DNA of 64,000 nucleotides from positions 8,205,955-8,269,954 of the forward strand of contig OY811980.1 in assembly GCA_963681505.1 (NCBI GenBank), in the 5' to 3' direction. The stretch's first letter is position 1. The number at the start of each line of letters is the position of its first letter. Positions 23,331 to 39,812 of this stretch are shown here, piece after piece. A program made the translations under genes and the position numbers. The notes beneath the pieces were generated by a model. That model saw only the letters and a list, made by a program, of their open reading frames with translations. It did not search any database and had not been told where the DNA came from. Source of the DNA: Eunapius fragilis (Eukaryota; Porifera; Demospongiae; Spongillida; Spongillidae).

Positions 23331-23597
23331 CAAAAAAATGTGCCAATTTTCTTATAATTAGAACACAAGTAAACTGTGTGGGTGTGTGTGCACTGTGTGA
23401 GTGTGTACATAACCATGTTTGTATGTGTGCGTGCATACATCACCTATGCTGAACTGATTGTTTATTCATTACCCTATCCCCATGACCCATCCCCAGTCCT
23501 TTCAAAAAAAATAATGAAACAAAATTGTGAACAATGAGAGAATGACCACCCCCCAGGGGGAACAATGAGGGAATGACCACCCCCCAGGGGGAACAGA

Positions 23598-25972
<2,375 letters not shown>

Positions 25973-26580
25973 TCTGACGGGAACGAGAGCAACCGAACGC
26001 GCCTATGTCCTCGCCCCCAGGCCCAGGTTAGGAGTGGCCCTCACTACACGGCCAGTTTTTTTACAACGAATCAGAGCTGTTAACGCTTGCGTAACGTCTC
26101 TATTAGCACGCGGGCGAATCAGATCCTTTTGGCAGCGCGGTGATACGCTTCTTAAATTATCTCGGGTGAATCATTATCAACCGCACCTGATTCATGTCCG
26201 TATAGCTGATGAATCATCAACGAAGTTCAAAGTATACCGTATCCCTTATTGAGCGCATTCATATGTTTTTATATTTTTCGCTTTTATGTCAAAACATCAT
26301 TTGCAATTCAGTAAACATTATAACAAAACATAGTATTACTCCAGTCATGTTTTAAACGCAGTTTGTTTTCAGTTGCTCCCTGTCGTTCTGTCCTGGTAGC
26401 AATACGCATGAAATCCACAACACATGTTGAGTGCACTGATGAACCACTGAAACAGCACGAACGATGGCTGTAGGAGAAATGACCTGAAGGACCTTTGTAA
26501 GCATCAGAAGTGGGCAATCAAACTCGTTGAGGCATGGCTGTCCACTGGCCATTTCACGATCCATATGTAGTAGCGGGTGC
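25973..26580. other. 5' flank of RNF170, no gene recognised
   Basis: GC content is raised just upstream of the RNF170 start and falls by about 26240. No TATA box is obvious. The rest contains only short frames. Confidence 0.4.
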
Positions 26581-26599
26581 TGTTAGCTCAGTAGGATCC

Positions 26600-28352
26600 C
26601 TACCTCCATCTATAGTACTGCACATGTAATAATGAATACACTATCTGGAGGACTTACTGGAGACCCAGCTCTGTCATTATTGAGCACAAAGTCACCCACA
26701 TTAACAGTGTCACATTCAGCTGTCACTGTTGCTTTGCCCCAGGTGACATGACTTAATTTGCAGGTCAGTAGTCAACATACGTTCATCTATCAGAGTTGTG
26801 ACAGACATCTCCCCAAGTCCATGTACTTGAAGCAACACAGATCCCAACTTAGTTGGCTTACATACACTGATCTAAGGTTGCAGAGTATCACCATAATGTA
26901 GCAACACAATGAAAACGAAAGCCAACTGAATACCTTACGAAGTGCCCCATGACTACAGATGGCTGTATCACTAGTAGGTAACCGTCCCGTCAGGAACTCA
27001 ACAACTTCTGCTGACTGATATAACTGTAGCAGGCCATCACCACACCTGATGAGGAGTCATTATTAAAAATAAATGGCAAAACCAATACTCACTGCATTTC
27101 TGATGGATCGAAACGACCTCCTGAACAGAAAAATCGTATGCTCTCCTGGATTGCAAAACTGTTGGCAATGTCTTTGCTCGGAGCATATTTATTGCCGTAT
27201 GTGTTACGAGACCTGATCGCACCATTATAGCTCTCACATCTAAAGAATGATTAGTAATGTCACAGACTCTGAGCCAGAATTAAGTCTTACCTTTAGGTGT
27301 TAAACCCTGATGCAGGTCCAAACTGAAGCATGTGATCAGGTAGATGAAGGAGGAGATGGATTTTGAGCTTTTCCCTCAGCTCTGGACAGTGTCTATCAGT
27401 GGCTCGAGCAAATTCAAAACAACACAGACTTCATGATGTAAACTTCTCACAATTATACCCGCTTGAACACCTGACAGACGATACAAATGAAGACACATAC
27501 ATAAATGTGTAACACATACCTTTGAAAGAGCCAACCATACTTCTGCTTCACTAGGTGTTAACAATGGTGGAAACACAGTGTGCTAGTTGTGCCAAAGTTT
27601 TGAAATCACGCCCCACAAATGATTTATAGTAGTACTTAGAGATATCTCCTGAGAGAGCTGACCAGAGAAGTTAAATGAGTTAATGCAAGCCAAAACCTCT
27701 TTGTATTGCTGTGGTGAAAACTGAGCCATCCCGGAATCTAAGTAGATACTTGTAAGGGCCCAGAGTTAGAGTATGCAAAACCTCCGCTGGTGTAGCCCTA
27801 TGTGTTTTGAAATTAAAGAAATTATGCCTTGGAGACCAGTGCAAACATCAACCTTGACATGAAATGAATAACTGGGTAAGGGCCATCTGAATATAAAAGT
27901 AGCACTTACAATCTACCATAATAGTATACAAAGAACACGTTTACTTAAGTGCAATGGTTATCTTACCAACAGCACTCTCTTCTCTTTCGGAACTGACTAC
28001 AGCTGGTAGAGTCTCTTCTCTTTCGGAACTGACTACAGCCGGTAGAGTATTCTCGACGACAGCACCTTCGAAATCGTCGCCTAGGCCTATAAATTCGCAA
28101 AAAAATGTGTCCAAAATCTCATTACACTGCTACTTACTAGAGCAGGATTCACCCTGTGTGGCAAAAGGAGGTTGAACCACAATCTGTACATGTGGAGGCA
28201 CTAACACGGCTGTGTTTGTTTCTTCGCCTATTTTGCTCCAGGTATGCTTCGTAACCAGCCGCCTTCAGATGACGCAAATACTTGTTTCTGAACTCGAATC
28301 CAAGCTTACACGATGGCGATTGGGCAATAAAGGCTCGCTTTCTCGGACACAA
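26600..28352 (-). pseudogene. Decayed gene of an uncharacterised, possibly transposon-linked family
   Basis: Minus-strand exon-like pieces in collinear order include 27720-27580 (QQYKEVLACINSFNFSGQLSQEISKYYYKSFVGRDFKTLAQLA), 27575-27520 (LTPSEAEVWLALSK), 27410-27290 (FARATDRHCPELREKLKIHLLLHLPDHMLQFGPASGFNT), 27239-27087 (CESYNGAIRSRN...APSKDIANSFAIQESIRFFCSGG) and 27045-26935 (CGDGLLQLYQSAEVVEFLTGR). The motif HLPDH...FGPASGF...ESYNG...RN...APSKDIA is shared by a large group of uncharacterised eukaryotic proteins, many near mobile elements (recalled, not checked). Two lesions show: a TAA where an acidic codon is expected after FNT (about 27297), and a frameshift between DFKTLAQLA and PPLLTPSEAEV. 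A basic 67-residue start frame at 28352-28149 (MCPRKRAFIAQSPSCKLGFEF) may belong to it, with a duplicated 33-bp segment at about 27965-28045. Confidence 0.45.
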
Positions 28353-28648
28353 TCGCGGTCACGTGATCAAGCATGCGATTCAGAGGTGAAAACCAGCCGT
28401 GTATCGTTTGTTAAGTTCAAATTAATAGTAACTAGCAATGGTTATAATAATCCAGGTGATTCAGACCGCACATATAATGTCTGAATCGGACCCTTTGGGA
28501 AATCACCTCCGTTACGTCCGTAATATCACAGCCGTAACGCACGAGATCTTTAAATCAGGTGAGATTCAGAAGTGTGGAGAACTGGTTGTGTAGGCCGTGG
28601 GGACGAGGAGTTAGGTACTGGGGACGAGGAGCTAGGTACTGTATATGT
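28353..28648. promoter_or_regulatory. Divergent promoter region between the decayed gene and receptor A
   Basis: About 300 bp separate the two divergent starts. It contains repeated words (GGTGATTCAG, GGTGAGATTCAG) and a duplicated GGGGACGAGGAG. The regulatory role is inferred from position only. Confidence 0.3.
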
Positions 28649-31358
28649 ATGATCATGCGTTTCTGGTACATGTACATGCGTCGTTTGAGTTTGTGGTTCT
28701 TATATGTTATTGTTGTGCAACAAATCGGTGAGTGAATGGCGGTGGCGCTCAGCGTTCATTTGTAACGCCAATAGCAAACGTCTGGAGCCTTCAGTGCCCC
28801 TCGGGCAGTCGGCCTTTCCCGCCAACTTCGTGCGTCAAGTTTGGAGAGCAACCGGATAGTTACGATGGGGCACAAGCACGGTGCGCATTAGATGGAGGTG
28901 CGCTGCTAACGGTTGTCGATTCGGTACAGTTGACGGCGGCATTGCGCTACGTGGAAACACTGGGGCAAAGAGGGTCGACTTACTGGATCAACGTCACTAT
29001 AAACAGCACCGGTTTAGCACCAGGGGGGCACCAGTGTACCGCCATTCGTAATGTGACGCTGTTTAAGATGGAGAACTGTACCCAACCTCAGTCCAGATTA
29101 TGTCAGACCAGCTACACAGGTGACTTTTGGAAGGTCATTGAGTTTAATCTTTACATTGATCATTTTCTCACCTTTAGCCACGCCCACCGTGTCCATAAGT
29201 GCCACGCCCACTTCCCTTTCAGTGGGCTCACCTGCTAACCTGACATGTTCCTACAGTAACAGTACCTCTGTCAGCATACAGAGGGATGATGTGGTCCTCA
29301 GTACCACCTCTGTTCCCCTTAGTACCTCCACCTCACAGTTCAGCCTATCACTACCCAGTATCCAGGCTGGTCGCTATGACTGCGTAGCTGCTAATCCTCT
29401 GGGGGCAGTCAAGTCCACAGCCATAGTAGTAGCTACTTCACAGGGTATGGGGGGGAGGGAATAGCTCTGGTTTTAGTTTAACCCCTTCTCTCCTTCAGGT
29501 ACCACCATAAATCCCATCTCTCTCACGTTCAATGGGACGACTGCAAACAGCCCTGTGTACTTACCTCTTGGTTCCATCTTCAACATCAACTGCTCCACCT
29601 CCACCTCGTCTGTCTCCTGGACCTGGTTCAGAAATGGTGTCCCTCTGTCCTCCATGTCCAGCTTGCTAAGTGTGAATGACTTCACCACCTATGACACCTC
29701 TGGGTACTACCAATGTAGAGCCATGGTCCCCTCCTCCTCCAATAATGGCATAGCACAGCTCCTGGTCCTGGCTACAGGTGGGCTACTATTAGAATCTTTT
29801 ACCTTGTAAAAGGAGTGCAATCAACTCAATGTCTTATGAGCCATTTAGTAACGGTCTGGGCACCACCTTCCTCCTCCTCCCCAGCAGGTAGCGTCCCATC
29901 ACCTCTGGAGTATATCTTTGTGGGGGCGTGGTCCCAGTCTGAGCTATTCGTTATCTGGTACCCACCTCTGAACCCCAACACAGACCCCGCCCTCTTACGT
30001 TATCAAGTCCTCTATGGGGTGTGGTCAACGGACCTCACTTACCCAGCCGATGGATCACTCCTGGGTAGCCAAGCTGCAAACTGCACCATCCCAGGACTGC
30101 TCGCGGGGACAGCCTACTCCTTGTCTGTCCTCGTCTGTTCTGAGGTTGGCTGTGACACTTCCAATTTATTGGTCACCATGGCCTCAACCTTTGGACTAGG
30201 TCAGTTGTAATGTCTCTGTACATGTGTAAGAACACACCCACAACCTCTGAAACTTCACACGTTTTCTTTGCTCCACCTCATCCCTCAACCCTCCATCTTT
30301 CTCTCCCACATACTCCTTCACCCCCTCCCTCACACCGCACTCTCCTCCCTCGTACCACACCCTCCTCTCTCTCACCACACCCTCCTCCCTCACACCACAC
30401 CCTCCTCCCTCACACCACACCCTTCTCCCTCGCACCACACCCTCCTCTCTCTCACCACACCCTCTTCCCTCACACCACACCCTCCTCCCTCACACCACAC
30501 CCTCCATGCAGTTCCAAACTCCACTGTGCAAGATGTGGTGCTGTACTACGATGAGCTGGGTATGGACATAGTTGTGGCCTGGGCACCCCTCATCACCCAA
30601 CCCCCTGAGGGCACTGTTTACTTCTATGAGGTGCAATACGGAGGCATGTATGATCCTATCAATGAAGCCGTAGTACACCCACCATTTAAGAGCTTGCGGC
30701 TTGATGGTACCTCTGATGTCTACCAGGTCAGCATCCCCCCCCCCTCCCCCCACACACACACACCCGGGGGGCATCTCGTCTTGCACCGCCCACACTTTGC
30801 TCCTCCTCATCCTGTCCCGTCACATGCAGGCGAGGGTCAGGGCAGCCGTAGTGGTGCGGGAATACCCCAAGACCTATAACTACAGTGGGTGGAGCCAGTG
30901 GGCGAGGAAACAGACGACACCAGTCAGCACTACGACACCAGTCAGCACTCCGACATCTGGTAGGGCTGCTTGGTAGCTTTGGGCGTGCCTTAACTGGTGC
31001 TTTTTAACCCCTTACTTTTAACCCCTTAGTGCCTACAGGTGAGTAGTTCACTTTGTGCACCAGTGATCACTTGGCTCCGCCCCTTTTCTACTAACCAGTC
31101 AAGTCACCTTCAACTGAAGCAAATGAAATCACCCCAGGGGCAGATGTAATTGCCCCAGCAGTGGTGGTGCCAGTGGTGGTGGTGGTGGTGATGGTAGTGA
31201 TCGGGATTGCTCTTTTCCTTTGGTGTTATTGTAAAGGGAAGAACAGGTGGGTGTGGCCTAAGACACTGCCTACTATTTTTAGCATCAGGACGACGACAAC
31301 AGATGTCACTGACAGCTCAATTGCCGTAAATGTACCAGATGATAACCAGCTCTTGTGA
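28649..31358 (+). CDS. C-type lectin/Ig/FN3 membrane receptor (receptor A)
   Basis: Exons: 28649-28727 (signal peptide MIMRFWYMYMRRLSLWFLYVIVV), 28775-29119 (C-type lectin-like), 29178-29444 (Ig), 29499-29777 (Ig), 29888-30199 (FN3), 30512-30726 plus 30830-30959 (FN3), microexon 31030-31038, 31099-31246 (membrane helix), 31283-31358 (tail). The sum is 1860 bp and in frame: 619 residues. The lectin fold shows LQCPSGSRPF...C and C...F...NC...C, but no EPN/QPD calcium-sugar motif that I can see. The Ig domains carry LTCSYSNSTSVSI...GRYDCVA and CSTSTSSVSWTWFRNG...SGYYQCRA. The second FN3 ends in GWSQWA. The tail is short and ends DDNQLL, an acidic di-leucine sorting motif. Most extracellular modules are phase 1-1 exons. 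The ligand is unknown. The first intron (47 bp) and its AATAG acceptor are the least certain part. Confidence 0.82.
30270..30505. repeat. Pyrimidine-rich tandem repeat CACCACACCCTCCTCCCT
   Basis: About ten degenerate copies of an 18-bp unit inside the intron between the two FN3 domains of receptor A. Confidence 0.85.
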
Positions 31359-32160
31359 CCACCTCTGTGTCACCCTCTGCTCCACACGACAAGACTGGGC
31401 CATCCTGTGTTTAACAACATGCCGTCAATCAATGTGTGCTAACCCTAGAAACTCTCAAGTAGAATAAAAAATAGAATTAAAAAACTTCAAATTTGAATAT
31501 CGTGAAAAACCACGTTTTATTGAGACATCCAGTGCACAGATATTGTATACAGCATCACACTACAGATAGAATCCCAAACACCAATGTTAAGAGCGGAAGC
31601 CGTAGCGGAACTAAGGCAGTGCGATTACGGGGATACATAGATGGTAAAAATTTGTAGCTCTTATTCTATGCAATAGAATAAAATAGAGGTGGACGCTAGT
31701 ATAATTTATGCTTTTAAAGTGTAAGTGGCTTAATGAGATTATAGTCAATTTATAGAAATAGCTGTTCAGCATTGGGTAATAATCACGCAGTACGTAGAAT
31801 AACACACTCAGCTATTATCCCTAGAAACCTGCAAATAGAATAAAAAATAGAATAAAAATTTTCTAATGGATTATATCATCTTGGGTGATGTATAAGGACT
31901 AAAGTGTATTGTGAGTATGATTTGTTGATGCCTAGACAATTCACCACTATCAGTGACCTCCAAGGACACCATTTTGCTCCTATGGCTTTCATCAGTTTTT
32001 TTTTGTCTGACCAAAATTACGACCTCTTCTCTTTGCTAGTTTGCAAGGCCAATACCATCTTATTTGGCTTCATGTAGTCTTGCAGTGAACTGAATAGATA
32101 ACATTTGCTTCTGTCTGTCATATTGTCCTACGATATTTTGGAGGGCAGACCTTAGGGGGT
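31359..32160. other. Intergenic DNA between receptors A and B
   Basis: AT-rich. It contains two copies of CTAGAAAC(T/C)...AGAATAAAAAATAGAAT at about 31446 and 31822. The polyadenylation-type words near 31463 could end the receptor A transcript. No gene is seen. Confidence 0.45.
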
Positions 32161-32169
32161 TTTGCCCTT

Positions 32170-32790
32170 CCCAAAGATGTTGCCTTTCTCCCACTGTGTA
32201 CTGCCCTCCCCAAGACTCCACCCACTGTGTACTGTCCTCCCCAAGGCTTCCCTTACTGTGTACTGTCCTCCCCAAGGCTCCACTCACTGTGTACTGTCCT
32301 CCCCAAGGCTCCCCTCACTGTGTACTGTCCTCCCCAAGGCTCCACTCACTGTGTACTGTCCTCCCCAAGGCTCCCCCCACTGTGTACTGTCCTCCCCAAG
32401 GCTCCCCCCACTGTGTACTGTCCTCCCCAAGGCTCCACCCACTGTGTACTGTCCTCCCCAAGGCTCCCCCCACTGTGTACTGTCCTCCCCAAGGCTCCAC
32501 CCACTGTGTACTGTCCTCCCCAAGGCTCCACCCACTGTGTACTGTCCTCCCCAAGGCTCCCCCCACTGTGTACTGTCCTCCCCAAGGCTCCCCCCACTGT
32601 GTGCTGTCCTCCCCAAGGCTCCACCCACTGTGTACTGTCCTCCCCAATGCTCCACCCACTGTGTACTGTTCTCCCCAAGACTCCACCCACTGTGTACTGT
32701 CCTCCCCAAGGCTCCACCCACTGTGTACTGTCCTCCCAAGGCTACCCCCACTGTGTACTGTCCTCCCCAAGGCTCCCCCCACTGTACATG
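32170..32790. repeat. 31-bp minisatellite, ~20 copies
   Basis: The unit CACTGTGTACTGTCCTCCCC plus AAGGCTCCACC repeats about twenty times just downstream of receptor B. It gives long repetitive frames in five of six readings, which are not treated as genes. Confidence 0.95.
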
Positions 32791-32899
32791 GCCCTTATCA
32801 GGAGACATATTGGCTTGCCCTATGTCATAATGTCCATAATGGTACAAGGTAAATTGCATCAGAAACACAAACCATTTTTTTACCACCTTAGCTACACTG

Positions 32900-35461
32900 T
32901 CAGAACAAATATAGCATGGTGATAGATGCACACAGAAGGAGTATCCATGACAACACACGGACCTCATTTTGAGAAGAATTGCCACCAGTGGCTGGAGGTG
33001 GAAATGTGTGTACGTGTGTGTGTGTGTGTATATGTGTGTATGTGTGTGTACGTGTGTGTGTATGTATGTGTGTGCGTGTGTACGTGTGTGTATGTGTGTG
33101 TGTATGTGAGTGTATGTGTGTGTGTGTGTGATGTAACACAAGCATATCAGTTGCACGTGTTTACAATAAATCTTAATACTTACGTGGTACTGTGTAGGAG
33201 ATAGGGCAGTGTGAGGGTGGAAGGTGTGAGTGGATGGTGGGAGGTGTGGGAAAGGCTTCATTTCATTACATACTCCATTGAGTGCACAATAATACTTACT
33301 ACTGGGTACTGCACATCAAGCAATGGTGGTATGTGTGTGTGGTGTGTGGTGTGTGTGTGTGTGGAGGAACATAAGCAGTTATTAGTGCCAACACAGCCAA
33401 CGTTATGGTACTGACTGAAGGGAGCTACTCCTGATGAGAAGGCCCAGGCACTGGGGGTGGTCCGTCCAAAGGTGTTTGGATTGGATGAGGTCTGGACAGC
33501 TGCCTGCACACGTATCTAAGGGGGCTCCAATAAGAAATGGTTAACTGCCATGCCCACGGTGCCACCATCCCATCACCTCATAGTTATTTGCATCCAGCAG
33601 GTTCTGAATGACAATGTAGTTGTATGAGCTGGACACAAACACAGTGTTGGACGTCCCCTGCGAGCCATCTCTGTACTCTACATAGTAACGCACCACCTGA
33701 CCAACTGGGGGCGTGGTTACCAAGGGCTGCCAGTAGGCAATAATGGTTGTGTTGTCGTTAGTACGAGAGACGTTAAAGACTTGTACAGTGTCATTGGGGA
33801 CTGGGTAACAAAGGGACACGTCTGTCACTACATACGGCACTCCATTTGATGCTCACCTGTGCCGAACGTTGTTACTGTTGCATTGTACAATGGAGCTACA
33901 ATGCTCCCAGTGGATGAAGCCACACCCACCTGCACAGTGTACTCCGAGCCAGGCTGTAGTTGGGAGATGGTCAGCTGACCAGTGAAGGGAGTGGTTATAC
34001 CAAGGGTGGGGTCAGTGCTGGCCACTGGTACCACCCCTGAAGAGATACCACACAGTGGGGAGGAGGAGTTACACCAGGTGATACTGTATCTGAGCAGGGA
34101 TTGGTCGGTGTTGGGATTGGGGGGAGGGGCCCAGTACACCTTCATGTCTGTTTGAGAGGACGGAGATGCAAAAACAGAGTCCACTGGACCTGGGACACCA
34201 TCTGAAAGGGAGAAGAAAGCATGTAATAGGACTGAGAGAAGAGATTCTAATAGTAGCCCACCTTTAGCCAGGACCAGGAACTGTGCTATGCCATTACTGG
34301 AGGAGGAGGGGACCATGGCTCTACATTGGTAGTACCCAGAGGTGTCATAGGTGGTGAAGTCATTCACACTTAGCAAGCTGGACATGGAGGACAGAGGGAC
34401 ACCATTTCTGAACCAGGTCCAGGAGACAGACGAGGTGGAGGTGGAGCAGTCGATGGTGAAGATGGAACCAAGAGGTAAGTACACAGGGCTGTTTGCAGTC
34501 GTCCCATTGAACGTGAGAGAGATCGGATTTATGGTGGTACCTGAAAGAGAGAAAGGGTTAAACTAAAACAAGAGCAGCTGTTCCCTCCCCCCATACCCTG
34601 TGAAGTAGCTACTACTATGGCTGTGGACTTGACTGCCCCCAGAGGATTAGCAGCTACGCAGTCATAGCGACCAGCCTGGATACTGGGTAGTGATAGGCTG
34701 AACTGTGAGGTGGAGGTACTAAGGGGAACAGAGGTGGTACTGAGGACCACATCATCCCTCTGTATGCTGACAGAGGTACTGTTACTGTAGGAACATGTCA
34801 GGTTAGCAGGTGAGCCCACTGAAAGGGTAGTGGACATGGGACCTATGGACACGGTGGGCGTGGTTGAGGCTAAAAGGGTGTAAGTATCAGACATCATCAA
34901 GTGAACTCCTCAGGTCTCAAATGTACCTTGGGTGTCACTGACACAGATGAAAGGAAGAGCGTTTGCACACGAGGTGACAACGAACAGACCTTGTTGTTGG
35001 ATGGCCACACACTGCCCGCTACTACCGCTGGAGGTGCCATTGAAGTTACCCGGGTTGCCCACAATGGCGGAGGAAGGCGTGAGACCTCCCGCGGTGTAGC
35101 TATACCGGGTCCAGTAGGAGACAGAGGGCGTGCCCTGGACCTGGAGGTACAGCCTCAGGTTAGTGTACTGTAGCTGGTCTTGTACGTCCACCAGAGCGTC
35201 AGGGCCGCACGCGGTGGATGCGGCTGTGGCACTGGCCGTTTGGTTGTTGACCACGTAGAGACAGCGCGTGGAGCCGTTCGGTCTGTAGTTAGGCGGGCAC
35301 GTCAGGCCGGTCACTGTGGGGTAAGGGAGACCGGACGTAAGGTCTCGGATGAACACACCCACACCCACACCCACACGCATACATACTCGCTTCGTTGCTT
35401 ACAGGTACTTACCCACGGACCATAGCGACGCTAGACAGATGGCGGATAGCGAGGCAAACAT
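32900..35461 (-). CDS. C-type lectin/Ig/FN3 receptor with GPI-type C-terminus (receptor B)
   Basis: Exons: 35461-35413 (signal peptide MFASLSAICLASLWSV), 35313-34927 (C-type lectin-like, LTCPPNYRPNGSTRC...CVAIQQQGLFVVTSC...FICV), 34869-34597 (Ig), 34540-34262 (Ig), 34201-33857 (FN3), 33800-33577 plus 33515-33416 (FN3), microexon 33189-33184 (TACCAC), 32991-32900 (last). The sum is 1755 bp, exactly in frame: 584 residues. The last exon encodes PTGGNSSQNEVRVLSWILLLCASITMLYLF and stops, with no cytoplasmic residues. A hydrophobic end with a small-residue stretch before it is the pattern of a GPI-anchor signal. The protein is close to receptor C and related to A. Its role is unknown; cell-surface recognition is inferred. 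Confidence 0.82.
33385..35307. repeat. Left arm of a ~1.9 kb inverted duplication
   Basis: This arm pairs as an inverted repeat with 36013-37935. It covers exons 2-7 of receptor B and their introns with very high identity. The arms are separated by a 705-bp unique spacer holding the signal-peptide exon of B. Confidence 0.88.
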
Positions 35462-36012
35462 AATGTTTTGTGTCGGGTTAGCAAAATACCAGGCCAATCA
35501 CGTCACGACAATGCATACTTGAATCTGATCAAATACCCAATTTGGCCTACACCATCAAACCACGGTGGATTTGCCGGCTATTAATACACTTTTGTTTTTC
35601 CAACAAAAAACGCAGGTATGTTTAATCAACCGGAGACAGGCAACAATGATGTGCACGGGCATCATAGCTCTAGAGGACAGTGATGGTGGAGGGTGGACAT
35701 TAATGGCTCCCAGGGTACATCCTGATCGAGTCGACTAAGTTGCTCAATGTCTTTTGGTTTGTTTGTGTTTTGCGAGTTTCGAATTTTATTGTATAGAAAA
35801 TGGTCGCATGCCGTAAATACGTAATATTTGACGACGGCAAACAAATTTTTTAACTGGTGAATCATTACATACATGTATATGTAGAGAATGAGATCTCAAG
35901 CGTTGATAATTATAGCGGTTCTCTCAATCTGGAAAGAAGGTAACTAGTTCTAAAAAGCTCACTGACCGGTTTTTTACTATCTTTAAAAACTCGCGTTTCA
36001 CGATAGCCACTA
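35462..36012. other. Spacer between inverted arms, 5' side of receptors B and C
   Basis: This is unique sequence between divergent receptors and would have to hold both promoters. It is open in the receptor C frame from about 35920, but no ATG with a signal peptide precedes the receptor C lectin exon. Confidence 0.5.
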
Positions 36013-38698
<2,686 letters not shown>

Positions 38699-38753
38699 AC
38701 AAACATCTGTCAGTGGCCTTGTGTGCAGTGTGTGGGTACATTTTAATGACTAG

Positions 38754-39364
38754 TTATAATTCTTTATTTTCCAGCATCAAGTTAGCAATTGAATGTGTAA
38801 TGTATTCAAACGACTCGTTCTGTGTGAAGAACTGCCTCACGTGACCACCTTTATCTACCAAGTACTTGCAGAAGTTCCATTTAGGAATGTTTCCGCTTGA
38901 CCCTATAAGATATTCGTACACTGGGCTAGCGTGCTCTCCCGTGATGTCTACTTTGCTAAAGATAGGGAATTTAACTCCGTAATCTTCCGCAAACTGCAGT
39001 ATCTCCCTCATTGTGCCCGGTTCCTGACTGCCAAACTGGTTGCACGGGAAGGCCATCACGGTGAAGCCGTGCGCACCGAACTTGCGCTGCAGCTGAACAA
39101 GTCCTCTGTAATTGGTGTCAGTGTATCCACACTGAGAGGCAACATTCACGACTAAAGATACCTGAAAAAGGTGTACGATTATGCATGAGCGCACATGAAG
39201 TCCATACACCCCCCACCCCCCGTCACCGATACCTTTCCTCGGTGTTGTTCCAGGGGTACCACGTTACCGAATGCATCATGAGCTGTTAACGAGTAGAAAT
39301 CCACTGCGTGAGATGAACTGGAATGCAAAGCAAGGATAACAGCTGTAATAAAGACTATCTTCAT
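38754..39364 (-). CDS. GPX7: Glutathione peroxidase of the ER (GPX7/8 type), cysteine form
   Basis: Two exons (39364-39233, 39161-38754) encode 179 residues. A signal peptide (MKIVFITAVILALHSSSSHA) leads into DFYSLTAHDAFGNVVPLEQHRGK and then SLVVNVASQCGYTDTNY. The catalytic position is cysteine, encoded by a normal codon, not selenocysteine. FPCNQFGSQEPGT and KWNFCKYLV supply the Gln, Trp and Asn of the active site. There is no long dimer loop, as in monomeric GPX7/8. These enzymes reduce peroxides in the ER lumen and pass oxidising equivalents to protein disulfide isomerase. The C-terminus NKEL is close to, but not, a canonical KDEL retrieval signal. It is divergent from the JmjC gene and convergent with receptor C. 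Confidence 0.88.
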
Positions 39365-39812
39365 GATATTAGAGTAATATCTATGAATGGTGGCACACGA
39401 TAGAGCTCTACAATAGAACAATTGTAATGACGTCACGCTCGTGCATTTAATAATAATGGGTTGTTAAAAGGGAGCATCAAAGGTGTCGTGTGCAATTAAA
39501 ATGTACATATAATTATTAATTCAGGCCACTGTAACTCCATGATGGACAGACTAATTTCCAGAATAAGTTGTAGGGGACACAAGTATCTCTTAGAATATGA
39601 AATAATTTGAAAACTTGAAAAAATATGCGCTAGGTCCCTTTTCGCTGCCACATATATCTTTTATCGTGTGTTATACCAGAGAAAATCTGTATATTATCTC
39701 TGGTTATATCAGTACATAGTTTAGTAATTCAGCCATGCATGATATAAATGATATTAATAAAATTAATTATGTGTCACTAGTGGGCGTGTGTGTGTTGTGC
39801 AAATCAATATAT
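39365..39812. promoter_or_regulatory. Shared divergent promoter region with a MITE fragment
   Basis: About 450 bp separate the GPX start and the JmjC start, so both promoters must lie here. A block at about 39530-39651 is related to the MITE at 3242-3475 (ACTCCATGATGGACAGACTA, and TAGGTCCCTTTTCGCTGCC). Confidence 0.5.

Noticed and set aside
26583-26600. tRNA A-box-like word TAGCTCAGTAGG
   Set aside because: No B box (GGTTCGANTCC) follows at the right distance and no cloverleaf can be drawn.
32162-32922. Long repetitive frames with CVLSSPRLPPLCT-like and GGALGRTVHS-like peptides
   Set aside because: They are the translation of a 31-bp minisatellite in several frames. No start context, splice sites or domain support a gene.
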